Assembly (NCBI RefSeq): GCF_900188085.1
Contig: NZ_FZOU01000001.1
Location: 124,001-188,000, forward strand
Source of the DNA: Granulicella rosea
GTDB taxonomy: Bacteria; Acidobacteriota; Terriglobia; Terriglobales; Acidobacteriaceae
DNA length: 64,000 nucleotides
Reading direction: 5' to 3'
Shown here: positions 54,079 through 63,356 of the stretch, piece by piece
Layout of the letters: each line of letters starts with the position of its first letter
How positions within the stretch are numbered: the stretch's first letter is position 1
The notes under the pieces: model-generated
The model's input: only the letters and a program-made list of their open reading frames with translations
What the model was told of the DNA's origin: nothing
The model's database searches: none
Program-made: the position numbers and the translations under genes

Positions 54079-57000
54079 TTAGAACAGCAGACGCAGCGAC
54101 ATCTGAATCTGGCGCGGCGAGCCGATCGCATGCTTCGTCACACCCAGTCCTGCCGGGCTGGGCGTGTAGAGGCTGTACGGATCGGTGCTGTAGAACGGTT
54201 CGTTGTTATACCCCGCGTTCTGCGAGACGTTGTCGGTCGGGATGTCGAAGCTGGTTGTGTTGGTCACGTTGAAGACATCGAAGGTGTACTTCAGGCTGTA
54301 CTTGTCGTAGACCTGCATCGTCTTGACCAGCGACATATCCCCCCGCTTCTGCCAGGTCTGGCGGAAGATATTGCGCTGGCCGGCGGTGAAGCCGGTCTCG
54401 AAGGCGTCGCCCACCGGCACGCCCTGCGTGCCCTGCGCGATCAGCGGGATGGTGAAGCAGGAGGCCTTCAACGCGGCGCCCGTTTGTGTGATCGGGTTGT
54501 AGAAGGCGCCGTTGTCGCCCGTCTTCGCGCTCTTCGGCGTGCAGCCCGGCGCCAGCGGAACGATGGGGTTCGTGATGCCGTCGAAGGTGCTGTAGTAGAG
54601 GCTGCCCACCGCGCCCGAGTAGTCGATGACGCTGTACGGCTGGCCGCTCTGCACGATGACGATGCCGTTCAGCGACCACGAGTTCGCCAGCTTGCCCTTC
54701 AGCGTGCCGTCGCCGTAGAACTTCGGCAGCGTGTAGCTGTAGGTGACGTTCAACACGTGGGTGCGATCGAAGTCCGCCGAGCCATAGCCGCTGCGCAGGT
54801 TCTTCGGGTCGTTGCCGTTATAGAACAGGCCGAGCGCGCTCTGCTCGTCCGTGACATGCGAGTAGGTGTACGAGGCGCCCGCGAGGAAGCCGTGGCTGAT
54901 GCGCTTATCCACATGCACCTGCAGCGCGTGATACGCCGAGATGCCGGCCGCGGTGTAGCTCTCCGACTCCGACGAGTAGCCGAGATACGGCACGCGCAGG
55001 TCGACGTTGCCTCCCTCGTAGTTCGACTGCATCTGACCGAACTTGCAGTTCGCCTCCGTCGGATCGTTCACGCAGATCGGCTCGTAGGTATTGGGATCCA
55101 GCACCGTGTAGCCGTAGCTGAACTGCTGCGTCGCGGCGTATCCGCCCGGATGGGTCGGCGCCCCCTGCGTCGCCACCTGCGCCTGATTGAAGGGCAGCGG
55201 AATGACCTGATGGCGTCCGAGGTTGCCGACGTAGCCGATCTCGACCATGACGTCGCGGCGCGGCTGATACTGAAGGTCCAGCGTGAAGTTGATGCTGTAG
55301 GGCAGCTTGTTGCCGCGTGCATAGTCGCCCAGCGTGAAGGGCTGAACGCCGGCGATGATGCCGGCCGCGGTGGGCAGGTACTTCACCAGATCGGAGGCCT
55401 TCGGGTTCGAAGGTCCGGCGGCGCGCACGGTGCCCCAGGGCGACGCCAGCGAGTACGTGCTGCCGTTCGTGCTCAGGACGCCATTCACCGGATCGTCGCC
55501 GCAGATGGGAATGTAGTAGTCGTACAGATAGCTCTGGTTGGGATAGGGCTTACCCGCATAGTACGAGGCGCTGTACGGGCAGCTCTGCTGCGTGACGAAC
55601 GGCGGCGTCTGGCTGATACCGAACGGACCGCCCGAGACCTCGCCCGCAGCATAACCCGGCGACAAATACGTGTAGAGCTCGCCGCGATCGTAGTACATGC
55701 CCATGCCGCCGCGGACAACCAGCTTGTGATCGAGGAAGCCCGGCTGCCAGGCGGCGCCGAGGCGAGGCGCGAAGCCCCACTGCCGGCCCGTCAGCGTCGT
55801 CTTGCTCACGCCCGAGGTGCCATTCACATTGTTGCCCGCGATGATCAGACCGGCGTTCGAGATCACGTCGCTCGGCGCATTGTAAGCATACTGCGTGGGG
55901 TCGAAGTTATAAATGCGTCCGTACTTTTCGGTCAGGCCGCCGTTCCAGTCGTAACGCGCGCCCACGGTCAGGCTTACATTCGAGAGCACTTGGTACTTAT
56001 CCTGCGCGTAGAGACCCAACTGGTTCGCGCGGTAGTAACGGTTGGCGTCGCCCTGCAGGAAGGTGGTCGCGACGAAGCCGTTGGTGCTGTACGGCGTCAC
56101 CCAGCCCTTGCCATAGGTGGTGAAGTCCGGCGTCGCCACCGTCCCCTTGCCGGTGCGCTGGTCGCGCACATTCAACTGCGTGTAGGAGTAGCTGCCGCCG
56201 GTCTGCAGCGTGTGACGGCCCTTGGTGTAGATCGCGCTCAACGACGGCTGAATGCGATTCTGGAAGATGCCGGTGTACGCGCTCTGCGAGGCGGCGCTGG
56301 GACCGATGTTGAGCGACTGCGCGCCGAGGCCGTCCGGCTGGCCGCCGTTTAGAACGTCCACGATGGTGATGCCCGGAAAGTACGAGCCGAAGGCGGTCGT
56401 GAACGCCGCCGCCGCCGTACCCGCCTGCCCCGGCGCGAAGGGCTGCTCATTCGTGCTGTACGCCTTTTCGCGGATGAAGCCCAGGGTCTCGGTCACGTTC
56501 AGGTTCGAGCGCAGATTCTGTACGTTATTGATCGAGAACACCTGCGAACCCGTGTCCATATGCTCGGTGAAGCCCGGCACGCTCGAGAGCGCATACGGCG
56601 AGGTGCTCGGATCGTGCTGATAGTAATACTTGATCGCCAGCAGATCCTTCGAACTCGCATTCCAGTCCAACCCAGCCACGGCCTGGTCGGAGATGAAGTA
56701 CGAGGTGCCCTTCTCAAACGCGTTCGCGGCGGAGAAGTAGTCGAGCGTACGACCGTTATCGTTCGGAATAAGGTACTGGCCGTTTGGCATCTTCGCCTGA
56801 AACAGCGCCAGGCCGACAGGGTTGGAAGACCAGTCCGAGCTGGTCGAACCTGTGCCGTCATTCGGATTTTCAAGCGACGCCAGCGTGATCGCCGAGCGAT
56901 CGTTGGACAGGCCCTTCGGCACGGAGAGCGTCGTGTCGCCCGTCTCCTCGTCCGAGATGTGCAGGTGCTGATAAGCCACGAAGCCGAAGAGCTTGTCCTT

Positions 57001-58020
57001 GATGAGGGGGCCAGAGAGCGTTCCGCCCGCCGTGTAACGATGCAGCGAGGGATTCTTGTCGCTCTCGGGAATGCCCGTGTCCTTCTTGAAGAAGAACGGC
57101 GCGGCGTTGATCCAGTTCGTCCCGCGGCGGCCATACGCCGATCCGTGGACGGTGTTCGCGCCGGACTTCGTGCTCAGGTCGATGTGCGCGCCGCTCGACG
57201 AACCCTGCGACGCGTCATACATCGAGGCGTTGACGCGAACCTCTTCGATGGTCTCGGGCGCGGGCGTCGGGATCGCGTTGCCGATCGCCAGATAGACCGA
57301 GGACGAGCCGCCTTCCACGCCGCCGCCGCCCGAGTTGCTGACGCCGGTATTGTTCACCACGCGGGCCGAGGCCACCTGGCTGGTGCTCTTGCCGTTGAAC
57401 AGATTGCTGCCGTCGACGCCATTCAGCAGGAAGCTGTTCGAGGTGTCGCGCTGACCGTTGGCCCAGATGGGCGCGTTGCCCAGGCCGGAGTTGACGCCGG
57501 TGCCGCCCGGCAGCTCCGCGTTCACGCCGGGCGACGCGATGGCCAGTCCGGTGAAGCTGCCTGTCGGCAGCGGAATCGATTCGATCTGATCCTTTTCAAG
57601 CACATACCCGTTGGTCGTATCGGTCGCGTTCATCAGCGGCACGGCGTCGACCGTCACCGAATCGGATGCGCCGCCGGCGACCAGATCCGCATTCACCGTG
57701 CCGGTACGATCCGCCTGCACGGCGATGGTGGGGATCTTCGAGACCTTGAAGCCGTCGTGCGTGAAGGTCAGCGTGTAGTCGCCGATGGGCAGATTGGAGA
57801 AGGCATAGTAGCCGTTCGAACCGGAGGTCTGCGTGCGGGTAAGGCCGGTCTGGATGCTCGTGACCACGACCGTCGTACCGGGCAGGATGGCGCCTGCGCC
57901 ATCGGTCACCACACCGGTGATGCCGCCCAAGGTTTGCTGCGCAAACCCAACACTGGGACAGAGCAGGAGCGACAACGAAAGAGCCGAAAGACTGAAAGCG
58001 ATGCGGGGGCGCGAGTACAT
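54079..58020 (-). CDS. Oar-like TonB-dependent receptor
   Basis: 1313 residues from the ATG at 58020 (GGAG upstream); an earlier ATG at 58050 lacks a site. Signal peptide ends at VGFAQQ. A carboxypeptidase-regulatory domain at about 26-110 (LGGITGVVTDGAGAILPGTTV) precedes a plug (about 120-280, FLLNGVDGSNLFNGKSTSQVA) and a very long barrel ending RQIQMSLRLLF. The size and the terminal aromatic residue fit the Oar family that is greatly expanded in Acidobacteria. The ligand is unknown; nearby divergent phosphoesterase and shared upstream repeats suggest phosphorylated compounds. Confidence 0.94.
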   Translation of the reverse strand: MYSRPRIAFSLSALSLSLLLCPSVGFAQQTLGGITGVVTDGAGAILPGTTVVVTSIQTGLTRTQTSGSNGYYAFSNLPIGDYTLTFTHDGFKVSKIPTIAVQADRTGTVNADLVAGGASDSVTVDAVPLMNATDTTNGYVLEKDQIESIPLPTGSFTGLAIASPGVNAELPGGTGVNSGLGNAPIWANGQRDTSNSFLLNGVDGSNLFNGKSTSQVASARVVNNTGVSNSGGGGVEGGSSSVYLAIGNAIPTPAPETIEEVRVNASMYDASQGSSSGAHIDLSTKSGANTVHGSAYGRRGTNWINAAPFFFKKDTGIPESDKNPSLHRYTAGGTLSGPLIKDKLFGFVAYQHLHISDEETGDTTLSVPKGLSNDRSAITLASLENPNDGTGSTSSDWSSNPVGLALFQAKMPNGQYLIPNDNGRTLDYFSAANAFEKGTSYFISDQAVAGLDWNASSKDLLAIKYYYQHDPSTSPYALSSVPGFTEHMDTGSQVFSINNVQNLRSNLNVTETLGFIREKAYSTNEQPFAPGQAGTAAAAFTTAFGSYFPGITIVDVLNGGQPDGLGAQSLNIGPSAASQSAYTGIFQNRIQPSLSAIYTKGRHTLQTGGSYSYTQLNVRDQRTGKGTVATPDFTTYGKGWVTPYSTNGFVATTFLQGDANRYYRANQLGLYAQDKYQVLSNVSLTVGARYDWNGGLTEKYGRIYNFDPTQYAYNAPSDVISNAGLIIAGNNVNGTSGVSKTTLTGRQWGFAPRLGAAWQPGFLDHKLVVRGGMGMYYDRGELYTYLSPGYAAGEVSGGPFGISQTPPFVTQQSCPYSASYYAGKPYPNQSYLYDYYIPICGDDPVNGVLSTNGSTYSLASPWGTVRAAGPSNPKASDLVKYLPTAAGIIAGVQPFTLGDYARGNKLPYSINFTLDLQYQPRRDVMVEIGYVGNLGRHQVIPLPFNQAQVATQGAPTHPGGYAATQQFSYGYTVLDPNTYEPICVNDPTEANCKFGQMQSNYEGGNVDLRVPYLGYSSESESYTAAGISAYHALQVHVDKRISHGFLAGASYTYSHVTDEQSALGLFYNGNDPKNLRSGYGSADFDRTHVLNVTYSYTLPKFYGDGTLKGKLANSWSLNGIVIVQSGQPYSVIDYSGAVGSLYYSTFDGITNPIVPLAPGCTPKSAKTGDNGAFYNPITQTGAALKASCFTIPLIAQGTQGVPVGDAFETGFTAGQRNIFRQTWQKRGDMSLVKTMQVYDKYSLKYTFDVFNVTNTTSFDIPTDNVSQNAGYNNEPFYSTDPYSLYTPSPAGLGVTKHAIGSPRQIQMSLRLLF

Positions 58021-58329
58021 GTGCGATGGTCTCCGAAATCGAAGCTGCATGTTGGTGGACTACTCTGACAAAACCACACGGCAGTAAAGAGAAAGCTAAG
58101 AGTCAAAAGCGGGTTATGACCACTCGAAGATGCGAGTCGTCGCCACGGCACGGGTGCTGTAGGGCCCTTGGTGTCTATCAGTTGTGTGTCAGTGCTGATT
58201 CACCATAGCGCATTCTCAAATTCTTGGCGAGAGTTTAATAAGATTCTGAAGACGCGAAACTTATCTTCCTCCACGGTGTTGGAGAGCCGAGCCACGCCAT
58301 GCGGCAGCTCCCTCGCATAGACTGTACAC
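58021..58329. other. Divergent intergenic region
   Basis: About 309 bases between the Oar-like receptor (minus) and the phosphoesterase (plus). It holds the three-unit Pho-box-like repeat, an AT-rich stretch at 58205-58250 with hexamers TTTAAT and TAAGAT that could be -10 elements, and no believable coding frame. Confidence 0.6.
58175..58203 (+). promoter_or_regulatory. Three-unit Pho-box-like direct repeat
   Basis: CTATCAG-ttgt-GTGTCAG-tgct-GATTCAC: three seven-base units spaced by four bases (TCA cores at 58178, 58189 and 58200), exactly the 11-base period of Pho boxes, and close to CTGTCAT. It lies 126 bases before a secreted phosphoesterase. Experimental support is lacking. Confidence 0.45.
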
Positions 58330-60321
58330 ATGACGATCGAGCGTGGATGTGCGCGATTTCCCATTGCCCTTTTGACAGTTGCACTTAGCGTGGCCGGGCC
58401 GGCCCATCTCAACGGCCAGACCAGTGGCCGCGTGGTCGAACTCGCCCCCGCGCCCGGCAAGACCGTCAAAGCCTGGGCCATCGACCCAGCCAAAGAACCC
58501 GCGCTCCCGAATGAGGAAAAGCTCCGCCTGCTGCGTCAGCGCGTGAAGCATGTCTTCATCCTCTTCCAGGAAAATCGCTCCTTCGACTTCTACTTCGGCA
58601 GCTACCCCGGCGCGGACGGCCTCTACAATCGGCCCGCCGCCGAGACGCCCGGCTTCGTGCAGCCGATCGTGAACGTCGACGGCACGGTCGGGACCATCTC
58701 GCCCTTCCGCATCCCCGCGACGGTGACCGACGTGAACGGCAAGGTCGTGCCGCTCTACCCGCAGGACCTCGGCTCGGTAAATCACAGCCATGTCGCGATC
58801 GCGCGCAAGCTGGGGCTCGACGCCGACACCGTCGCGCACAACGACCAGTACGCGCTGACCGAAGAGGGCGTGACGCTGGTCGATGGCAAACCCACGAAGT
58901 TCCCTACGCTCGAACGCAAGCAGTTCGGCGAGCTGGTGATGGCGCATGTGGACTGCGATATCGCGCCCTTCATGTGGCAGTACGCCGACCGCTTTACGCT
59001 CTTCGACCACTTCTTCGACACGGTCGTCGGCCCCTCGGGTCCAAACGCCATCGCGATGATCGCGGGCCAGACCGGCGAGACGCAGTGGATGCTGCATCCG
59101 AACCTCGGCGACCCGAAGGACGGCAGCGCGCTGCCGCTGGTCTCGAACGCGAAGCCATACTGGGGATTGGCGCTCGACGCCGCCGGCAACCCCACGCGGC
59201 CCGAGCCCTCGAACGCAAAGGGCCACGCGCCGAACCTCACCTTCGCCACGCTGCCGCTCTCCTTCATGGGCAGCGAGATCGAGAAGACCACCGCCACCGA
59301 CTTCGATCCTGTCTTCGACTTGACGGACGTGAAAGAGGACATCGCGAAGATCGCCGGGCATGGCGTGGCCGCGGTGAACTGGGGCTGGTACCAGCAGGGT
59401 TACGGACACGAGCCGACCGACCCGGCCGGCGTCGCAACCCACAAGGACTACGTGATTCACCACAACGGTCCGCAGTACTTCGGCTATGTAGCCAACAACC
59501 CACAGGCCAGCGCGCATATGCATGGACTTGGGGCGTTTTTCGAGGATGTCGCGGCCAAGCGGCTGCCGGACTCCGGCGTCTTCTACGTGCGCGGCGGCTA
59601 CGGCAACATTCAGGGCTTCAAACCCGCCGATCCGAACCCGAAGCTGGCCACGGTCTTCGACGGCAACGACGATCACCCAGGCTACGCCGACTCGCAGATC
59701 AGCGAGGCGCTGCTGGCGCGCGAGATCAACGCGATCGCCGAGAGTCCGTACTGGAAGGACTCCGTCATCCTGATCGCATACGACGAGTCCGACGGCCTCT
59801 ACGACCATGCGCAGCCGAAGGTCCGCACGCACGACACGGCCGGACAGGCGCTCGACCAGGGGCCACGCATCCCGATGATTCTCATCTCGCCCTTCGGCGT
59901 GGCGCATGGCGTCTCGCATGAGCCGGCCGAGCACAGCTCGATCATCAAGATGGTCGATGAGCTCTTCCATCTCATCCCGCTCGCGGACCTGCCCGTTGAA
60001 GAGCATGGTCGCGCGCTGGGCCTCGAACGCACGGGCCAGAAGGATCTCGGTCCCGCGGACGACAAGGTCGCGGGCGTAGGCGACCTGATCAGCGGATTCG
60101 ACACGCTGCGCCTGCAGGGCAAACGCGCGCCGCTGCCCGCAAGCTACGCGGAGATTCCCGAGTCCGTCATCGCCGCCTTCCCGCACTACGGCGGCAACGG
60201 CTGCAAGGCGCTGGGTCTTACACCCACCGATGCCAACCGGCCCAACCCGATCCCCGTCGACTTCAACCCACGACCCGACACCACGCCGGGCATTCCGACC
60301 TCGGGCACGTGGGTTCCATAA
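58330..60321 (+). CDS. Secreted phosphoesterase (phospholipase C / acid phosphatase type)
   Basis: 663 residues. Signal peptide to about HLNGQ. The PF04185 signature QENRSFDFYFGSYPGADG (about 79-97) provides the metal and nucleophile residues, with PSGPNAIAMIAG and TWDENDGFFDH-like YDESDGLYDHAQP further on. It probably removes phosphate from phospholipids or other esters outside the inner membrane. It is preceded by Pho-box-like repeats and divergent from an Oar-like receptor. The C-terminus ends in Pro-rich NPIPVDFNPRP. Distinguishing phospholipase C from acid phosphatase would need assays. Confidence 0.9.
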   Translation: MTIERGCARFPIALLTVALSVAGPAHLNGQTSGRVVELAPAPGKTVKAWAIDPAKEPALPNEEKLRLLRQRVKHVFILFQENRSFDFYFGSYPGADGLYNRPAAETPGFVQPIVNVDGTVGTISPFRIPATVTDVNGKVVPLYPQDLGSVNHSHVAIARKLGLDADTVAHNDQYALTEEGVTLVDGKPTKFPTLERKQFGELVMAHVDCDIAPFMWQYADRFTLFDHFFDTVVGPSGPNAIAMIAGQTGETQWMLHPNLGDPKDGSALPLVSNAKPYWGLALDAAGNPTRPEPSNAKGHAPNLTFATLPLSFMGSEIEKTTATDFDPVFDLTDVKEDIAKIAGHGVAAVNWGWYQQGYGHEPTDPAGVATHKDYVIHHNGPQYFGYVANNPQASAHMHGLGAFFEDVAAKRLPDSGVFYVRGGYGNIQGFKPADPNPKLATVFDGNDDHPGYADSQISEALLAREINAIAESPYWKDSVILIAYDESDGLYDHAQPKVRTHDTAGQALDQGPRIPMILISPFGVAHGVSHEPAEHSSIIKMVDELFHLIPLADLPVEEHGRALGLERTGQKDLGPADDKVAGVGDLISGFDTLRLQGKRAPLPASYAEIPESVIAAFPHYGGNGCKALGLTPTDANRPNPIPVDFNPRPDTTPGIPTSGTWVP

Positions 60322-60328
60322 CCTGAGC

Positions 60329-61369
60329 ATGATCTTTCAAAAGGCGCCTCTGCGGTTACATATCGGCCTGACGGTGTGCATCCTGTCAATCCCAGGCGTC
60401 GCGCACGCCCAGACATCGGCCACGCTCGCCCACATTCGCGCGACGAATACGCTTACCTGCGGGGTCAATCAAGAGGAGGCGGAGTTCTCGACGAGCGACG
60501 ACCACGGCTCGCGCGAGGCCTTCGACCACGACCTCTGCAAGGCAGTCGCCACAGCCATCCTCGGGCCGCACGCGCAGGTCGCCTACGCGGAGTTTCCCGA
60601 CGACGCCACCGGCCAGCAGGCGCTGCGCACCGGCGCTATCGACATGATCGCGACGCAGACGGCGGACTTCGCCCATGCGGCGCCGTCATGGGTTGCGATG
60701 ACGCGCCCCGTCCTCTATGACGGTCTCGCGCTGATGGTTCCGAAGAAGCTCGGCATCACCCAGGCAAGGCAGCTCGCGGGTAAGAAAATCTGCTTCATCG
60801 CCGAGACCGAGACCGAGGTCAGCCTGCGCGCATGGTTCATCCGCGAGCGCCTCGACTTCGTTCCATTTCCCTTTCAGGAAGAGGGCGAGATGCAGGCCGC
60901 CTATGCGACCGGCAACTGCGCCGCGCTCGCCGGCGACGGCACACGCCTGGCGAACACGCGCCTCGCCTTCGGCAAGCATGCGGACGACTATGCACTGCTG
61001 CCGGAGCTGCTCTCGAAGGATCCGCTCGCCATCGCCACGCGCAGCACGGACGCAGACCTGAGCCACATCGCCGCATGGACCGTCGAGATACTCCTGCAGG
61101 CCGAGGAGGATGGCGTGACCGCCGCCAACGTCGAAGCCATGCGCAGGAGCGAGGTCGAGTCGATCGGCCGCCTGTTGGGCAGGACGCATGAGCTCGGCGC
61201 GCCGCTGGGCCTTGCGCCGGACTGGGCCGCGCAGCTCTTGAAGGCCACGGGCAACTACGGCGAGATCTACGAGCGCGACCTCGGCGCCGCATCGCCGCTG
61301 AAGCTGGCGCGTGGGCCAAACACGCTGTGGTCGCACGGCGGCCTGATGATGGCGCTGCCGTTGAAGTAA
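60329..61369 (+). CDS. Periplasmic amino-acid-binding protein (AapJ-like)
   Basis: 346 residues from the ATG at 60329, seven bases after the phosphoesterase stop. Signal peptide ends VAHAQ. LAHIRATNTLTCGVNQEEAEF, then GSREAFDHDLCKAVATAILG and TGQQALRTGAIDMIATQT fit a class of solute-binding proteins for general L-amino acids. It contains a pair of cysteines (about C44/C66) suited to a disulfide and a ligand region near FIAETETEVSLRAWF. No permease or ATPase is nearby, so it is an orphan or acts as a sensor. It follows the phosphoesterase and may be co-transcribed. Confidence 0.82.
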   Translation: MIFQKAPLRLHIGLTVCILSIPGVAHAQTSATLAHIRATNTLTCGVNQEEAEFSTSDDHGSREAFDHDLCKAVATAILGPHAQVAYAEFPDDATGQQALRTGAIDMIATQTADFAHAAPSWVAMTRPVLYDGLALMVPKKLGITQARQLAGKKICFIAETETEVSLRAWFIRERLDFVPFPFQEEGEMQAAYATGNCAALAGDGTRLANTRLAFGKHADDYALLPELLSKDPLAIATRSTDADLSHIAAWTVEILLQAEEDGVTAANVEAMRRSEVESIGRLLGRTHELGAPLGLAPDWAAQLLKATGNYGEIYERDLGAASPLKLARGPNTLWSHGGLMMALPLK

Positions 61370-61387
61370 CGGCGGTACACTGTGCGT

Positions 61388-61888
61388 ATGCGAATCTCCA
61401 CCTACACCGCACTTGGTCTTTTCGTCGCGATGAGCACGGTCGTTCCTGCGCAGTCGGTCGAAGCGCCCGCGGGCCAGCATCTCGTGCTCACCGCCGAAGG
61501 ACGCGGCGTGCAGATCTATCGTTGCGACGTGAAGGCCGATGTTGCGGCATGGACCTTCGTCGCGCCGGAGGCCGGGCTCTACGTGCAGGAGGAGAAGATC
61601 GGCACGCATGGTGCCGGTCCGGTGTGGATGCATCACGACGGCAGCACGGTCCACGGTAAGCTCGTGCAATCGCTCACGGCGCCCGTGGCCGGGGCCATTC
61701 CATGGCTGTTGTTGAAGGCATCCGAGACTACGGGCAAGGGCGCCTTCACACCGGTCGCTTACATCCGCCGCACTGACACAAAGGGCGGCCAGGCGGATCC
61801 AGCAGCATGCGACAAGGAACATGCAGGTACGGTCTCGCGCGTGCCTTACACCGCGACGTACAGCTTCTACAGCGCAACCGCGAAGTAG
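61388..61888 (+). CDS. DUF3455 secreted protein
   Basis: 166 residues from the ATG at 61388 (an upstream GTG at 61382 is possible). A signal peptide (ALGLFVAMSTVVPAQS) precedes a beta-rich domain with GVQIYRCD, VWMHHDGSTVHGKLV and CDKEHAGTVSRVPYTATYSFY, which is the DUF3455 pattern. The two cysteines probably form a disulfide. The role is unknown. It is 18 bases downstream of the binding-protein gene and may be part of the same transcript. Confidence 0.82.
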   Translation: MRISTYTALGLFVAMSTVVPAQSVEAPAGQHLVLTAEGRGVQIYRCDVKADVAAWTFVAPEAGLYVQEEKIGTHGAGPVWMHHDGSTVHGKLVQSLTAPVAGAIPWLLLKASETTGKGAFTPVAYIRRTDTKGGQADPAACDKEHAGTVSRVPYTATYSFYSATAK

Positions 61889-61892
61889 CGCC

Positions 61893-63200
61893 CTAAGTCT
61901 TGATGAATCCCGAGCGCTTCATGCCTTCGACCGCCTCGGGGTTCTTCATGAAGGTCTGCCAGACGAACTGACTGCGCAGGTTCTCCGCCATCAGCAGACC
62001 GATGCCCTGGTCGATGCCGAGCACGTCGCGATCGTACCAGTTATCGTCCGGGTTAAAGGCGTCGACGAAGCCATAGCGGCCCCACGCGATCTCGTAGTTC
62101 TCGCGCAGCGACATCAGCACACGCAGGCACTCCTCGGGCAGGAACGGCAACGATCCGGCCGCGGCCGAGGGCACGACCGAGCCGTCGATCTTGCCCAGCA
62201 GCGGCGGGCCGCCCCATGCCGTATAGCCGCGCGAAGAATCCGACGCCGTCACCCCCCAGTAGTCGTCCGTATAGCTCATGCCCTTCTGTGCAAGGCAGAA
62301 CGCCTTGTGCGCGCGCGTGGCCGTGATCGAGTTATCGAAGTAGTTGATGTAGCGGTCGCGTTGCCCGCGAAAGTCGAACCAGGCATGGCTGTATTGATGC
62401 GTGAAGAGCGGCGCCAGATCGGAGACGTAGTGGAAGCCAGCGTAGTCGATATAGGGCCGCGCGATGCTGATCCAGCAGATGGGCTCAACCGGATGCGTGG
62501 TCGAGCCGAGCGCCAGCAGATACAGCATCATCAGCTCGCAGTACGTGCTCCAGTGCGACTTCAGAAATCCGGTCTCGGGCATCGAACCCATGCTGAAGGT
62601 CGTGCCGCCGTTGAGCATCCACGGCCAGTCGATGCGCTCGTAGATCTTCGTCGCCAACTCGCGTATCTGCGACTCCACGCCGCCGCCGGTGAAGTGCGCG
62701 CGGCAGGTCAGCACGCCGCAGAGCAGCAGCGCCGTATCGATCGACGAGACCTCGCAGTTCCACGCGCGCTTGCCAGTCTCAATATCGTTGAAGTGAAAGA
62801 AGAAGCCGTGGTCGTGCGGCAGTTGCTCGTAGTGATACTGCAACGTCTTGAGCACGCGTCCGCGCAGGTCGCTCGCAGGCATGTAGCCGCGCATGTCCGC
62901 GATGCAGTGCGCCGTGAGCCCGAACCCCGTGGCCGCGATGCTGGTCACGCGCCCGGTCTCCTTGCCGAAGGAGCGTGCGCGGTCGCGGACCTGTCCATTG
63001 GACGCGCTTGCCTGCTCCCAGAAGTAGAGGCATGCTCTGCGCTCGAGGTCGTCGAGAAAAGCATCCTGCTGCGGCGTCAGTTTGATCATGGCGTTGGGTA
63101 GCGGCGCAGTCTTCGACTTGGCGAGGAGAGGCTCGGTCAGGCCCGCCCCCATGCCCACCGCAGCCAGCAGCTTTAAAGCCTCGCGGCGATCGACCTTCAT
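61893..63200 (-). CDS. Glucoamylase-like family protein, Tat-type signal
   Basis: 435 residues from the ATG at 63200 with AAAGGAAC upstream. The N-terminus VDRREALKLLAAVGMGAG looks like a twin-arginine signal. The (alpha/alpha)6-barrel pattern of the PF10091 glucoamylase-like family is visible: ERRACLYFWEQA, SIAATGFGLTAHCIA, WPWMLNGGTTFSMG, DYWGVTASDSSRGYTAWGGPP, and acidic residues in DVLGIDQGIGLLMAEN. It probably cleaves oligosaccharides in the periplasm. It lies in the same orientation as the GH39-type gene, 156 bases downstream of it. Confidence 0.87.
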   Translation of the reverse strand: MKVDRREALKLLAAVGMGAGLTEPLLAKSKTAPLPNAMIKLTPQQDAFLDDLERRACLYFWEQASASNGQVRDRARSFGKETGRVTSIAATGFGLTAHCIADMRGYMPASDLRGRVLKTLQYHYEQLPHDHGFFFHFNDIETGKRAWNCEVSSIDTALLLCGVLTCRAHFTGGGVESQIRELATKIYERIDWPWMLNGGTTFSMGSMPETGFLKSHWSTYCELMMLYLLALGSTTHPVEPICWISIARPYIDYAGFHYVSDLAPLFTHQYSHAWFDFRGQRDRYINYFDNSITATRAHKAFCLAQKGMSYTDDYWGVTASDSSRGYTAWGGPPLLGKIDGSVVPSAAAGSLPFLPEECLRVLMSLRENYEIAWGRYGFVDAFNPDDNWYDRDVLGIDQGIGLLMAENLRSQFVWQTFMKNPEAVEGMKRSGFIKT

Positions 63201-63356
63201 GCGTTCCTTTCGTACCATGCGTCCTCTCATCTCTTCCGGGACGCTGGACTTACACCGGCTGCGCATTTCATCCTTCAATGCTGCAGTGCAACGACAGACT
63301 CATACCGCAACGCTGCGTGGATTAGATGACGTCCAGGGGGCGCTGGTCGCTTCGCT

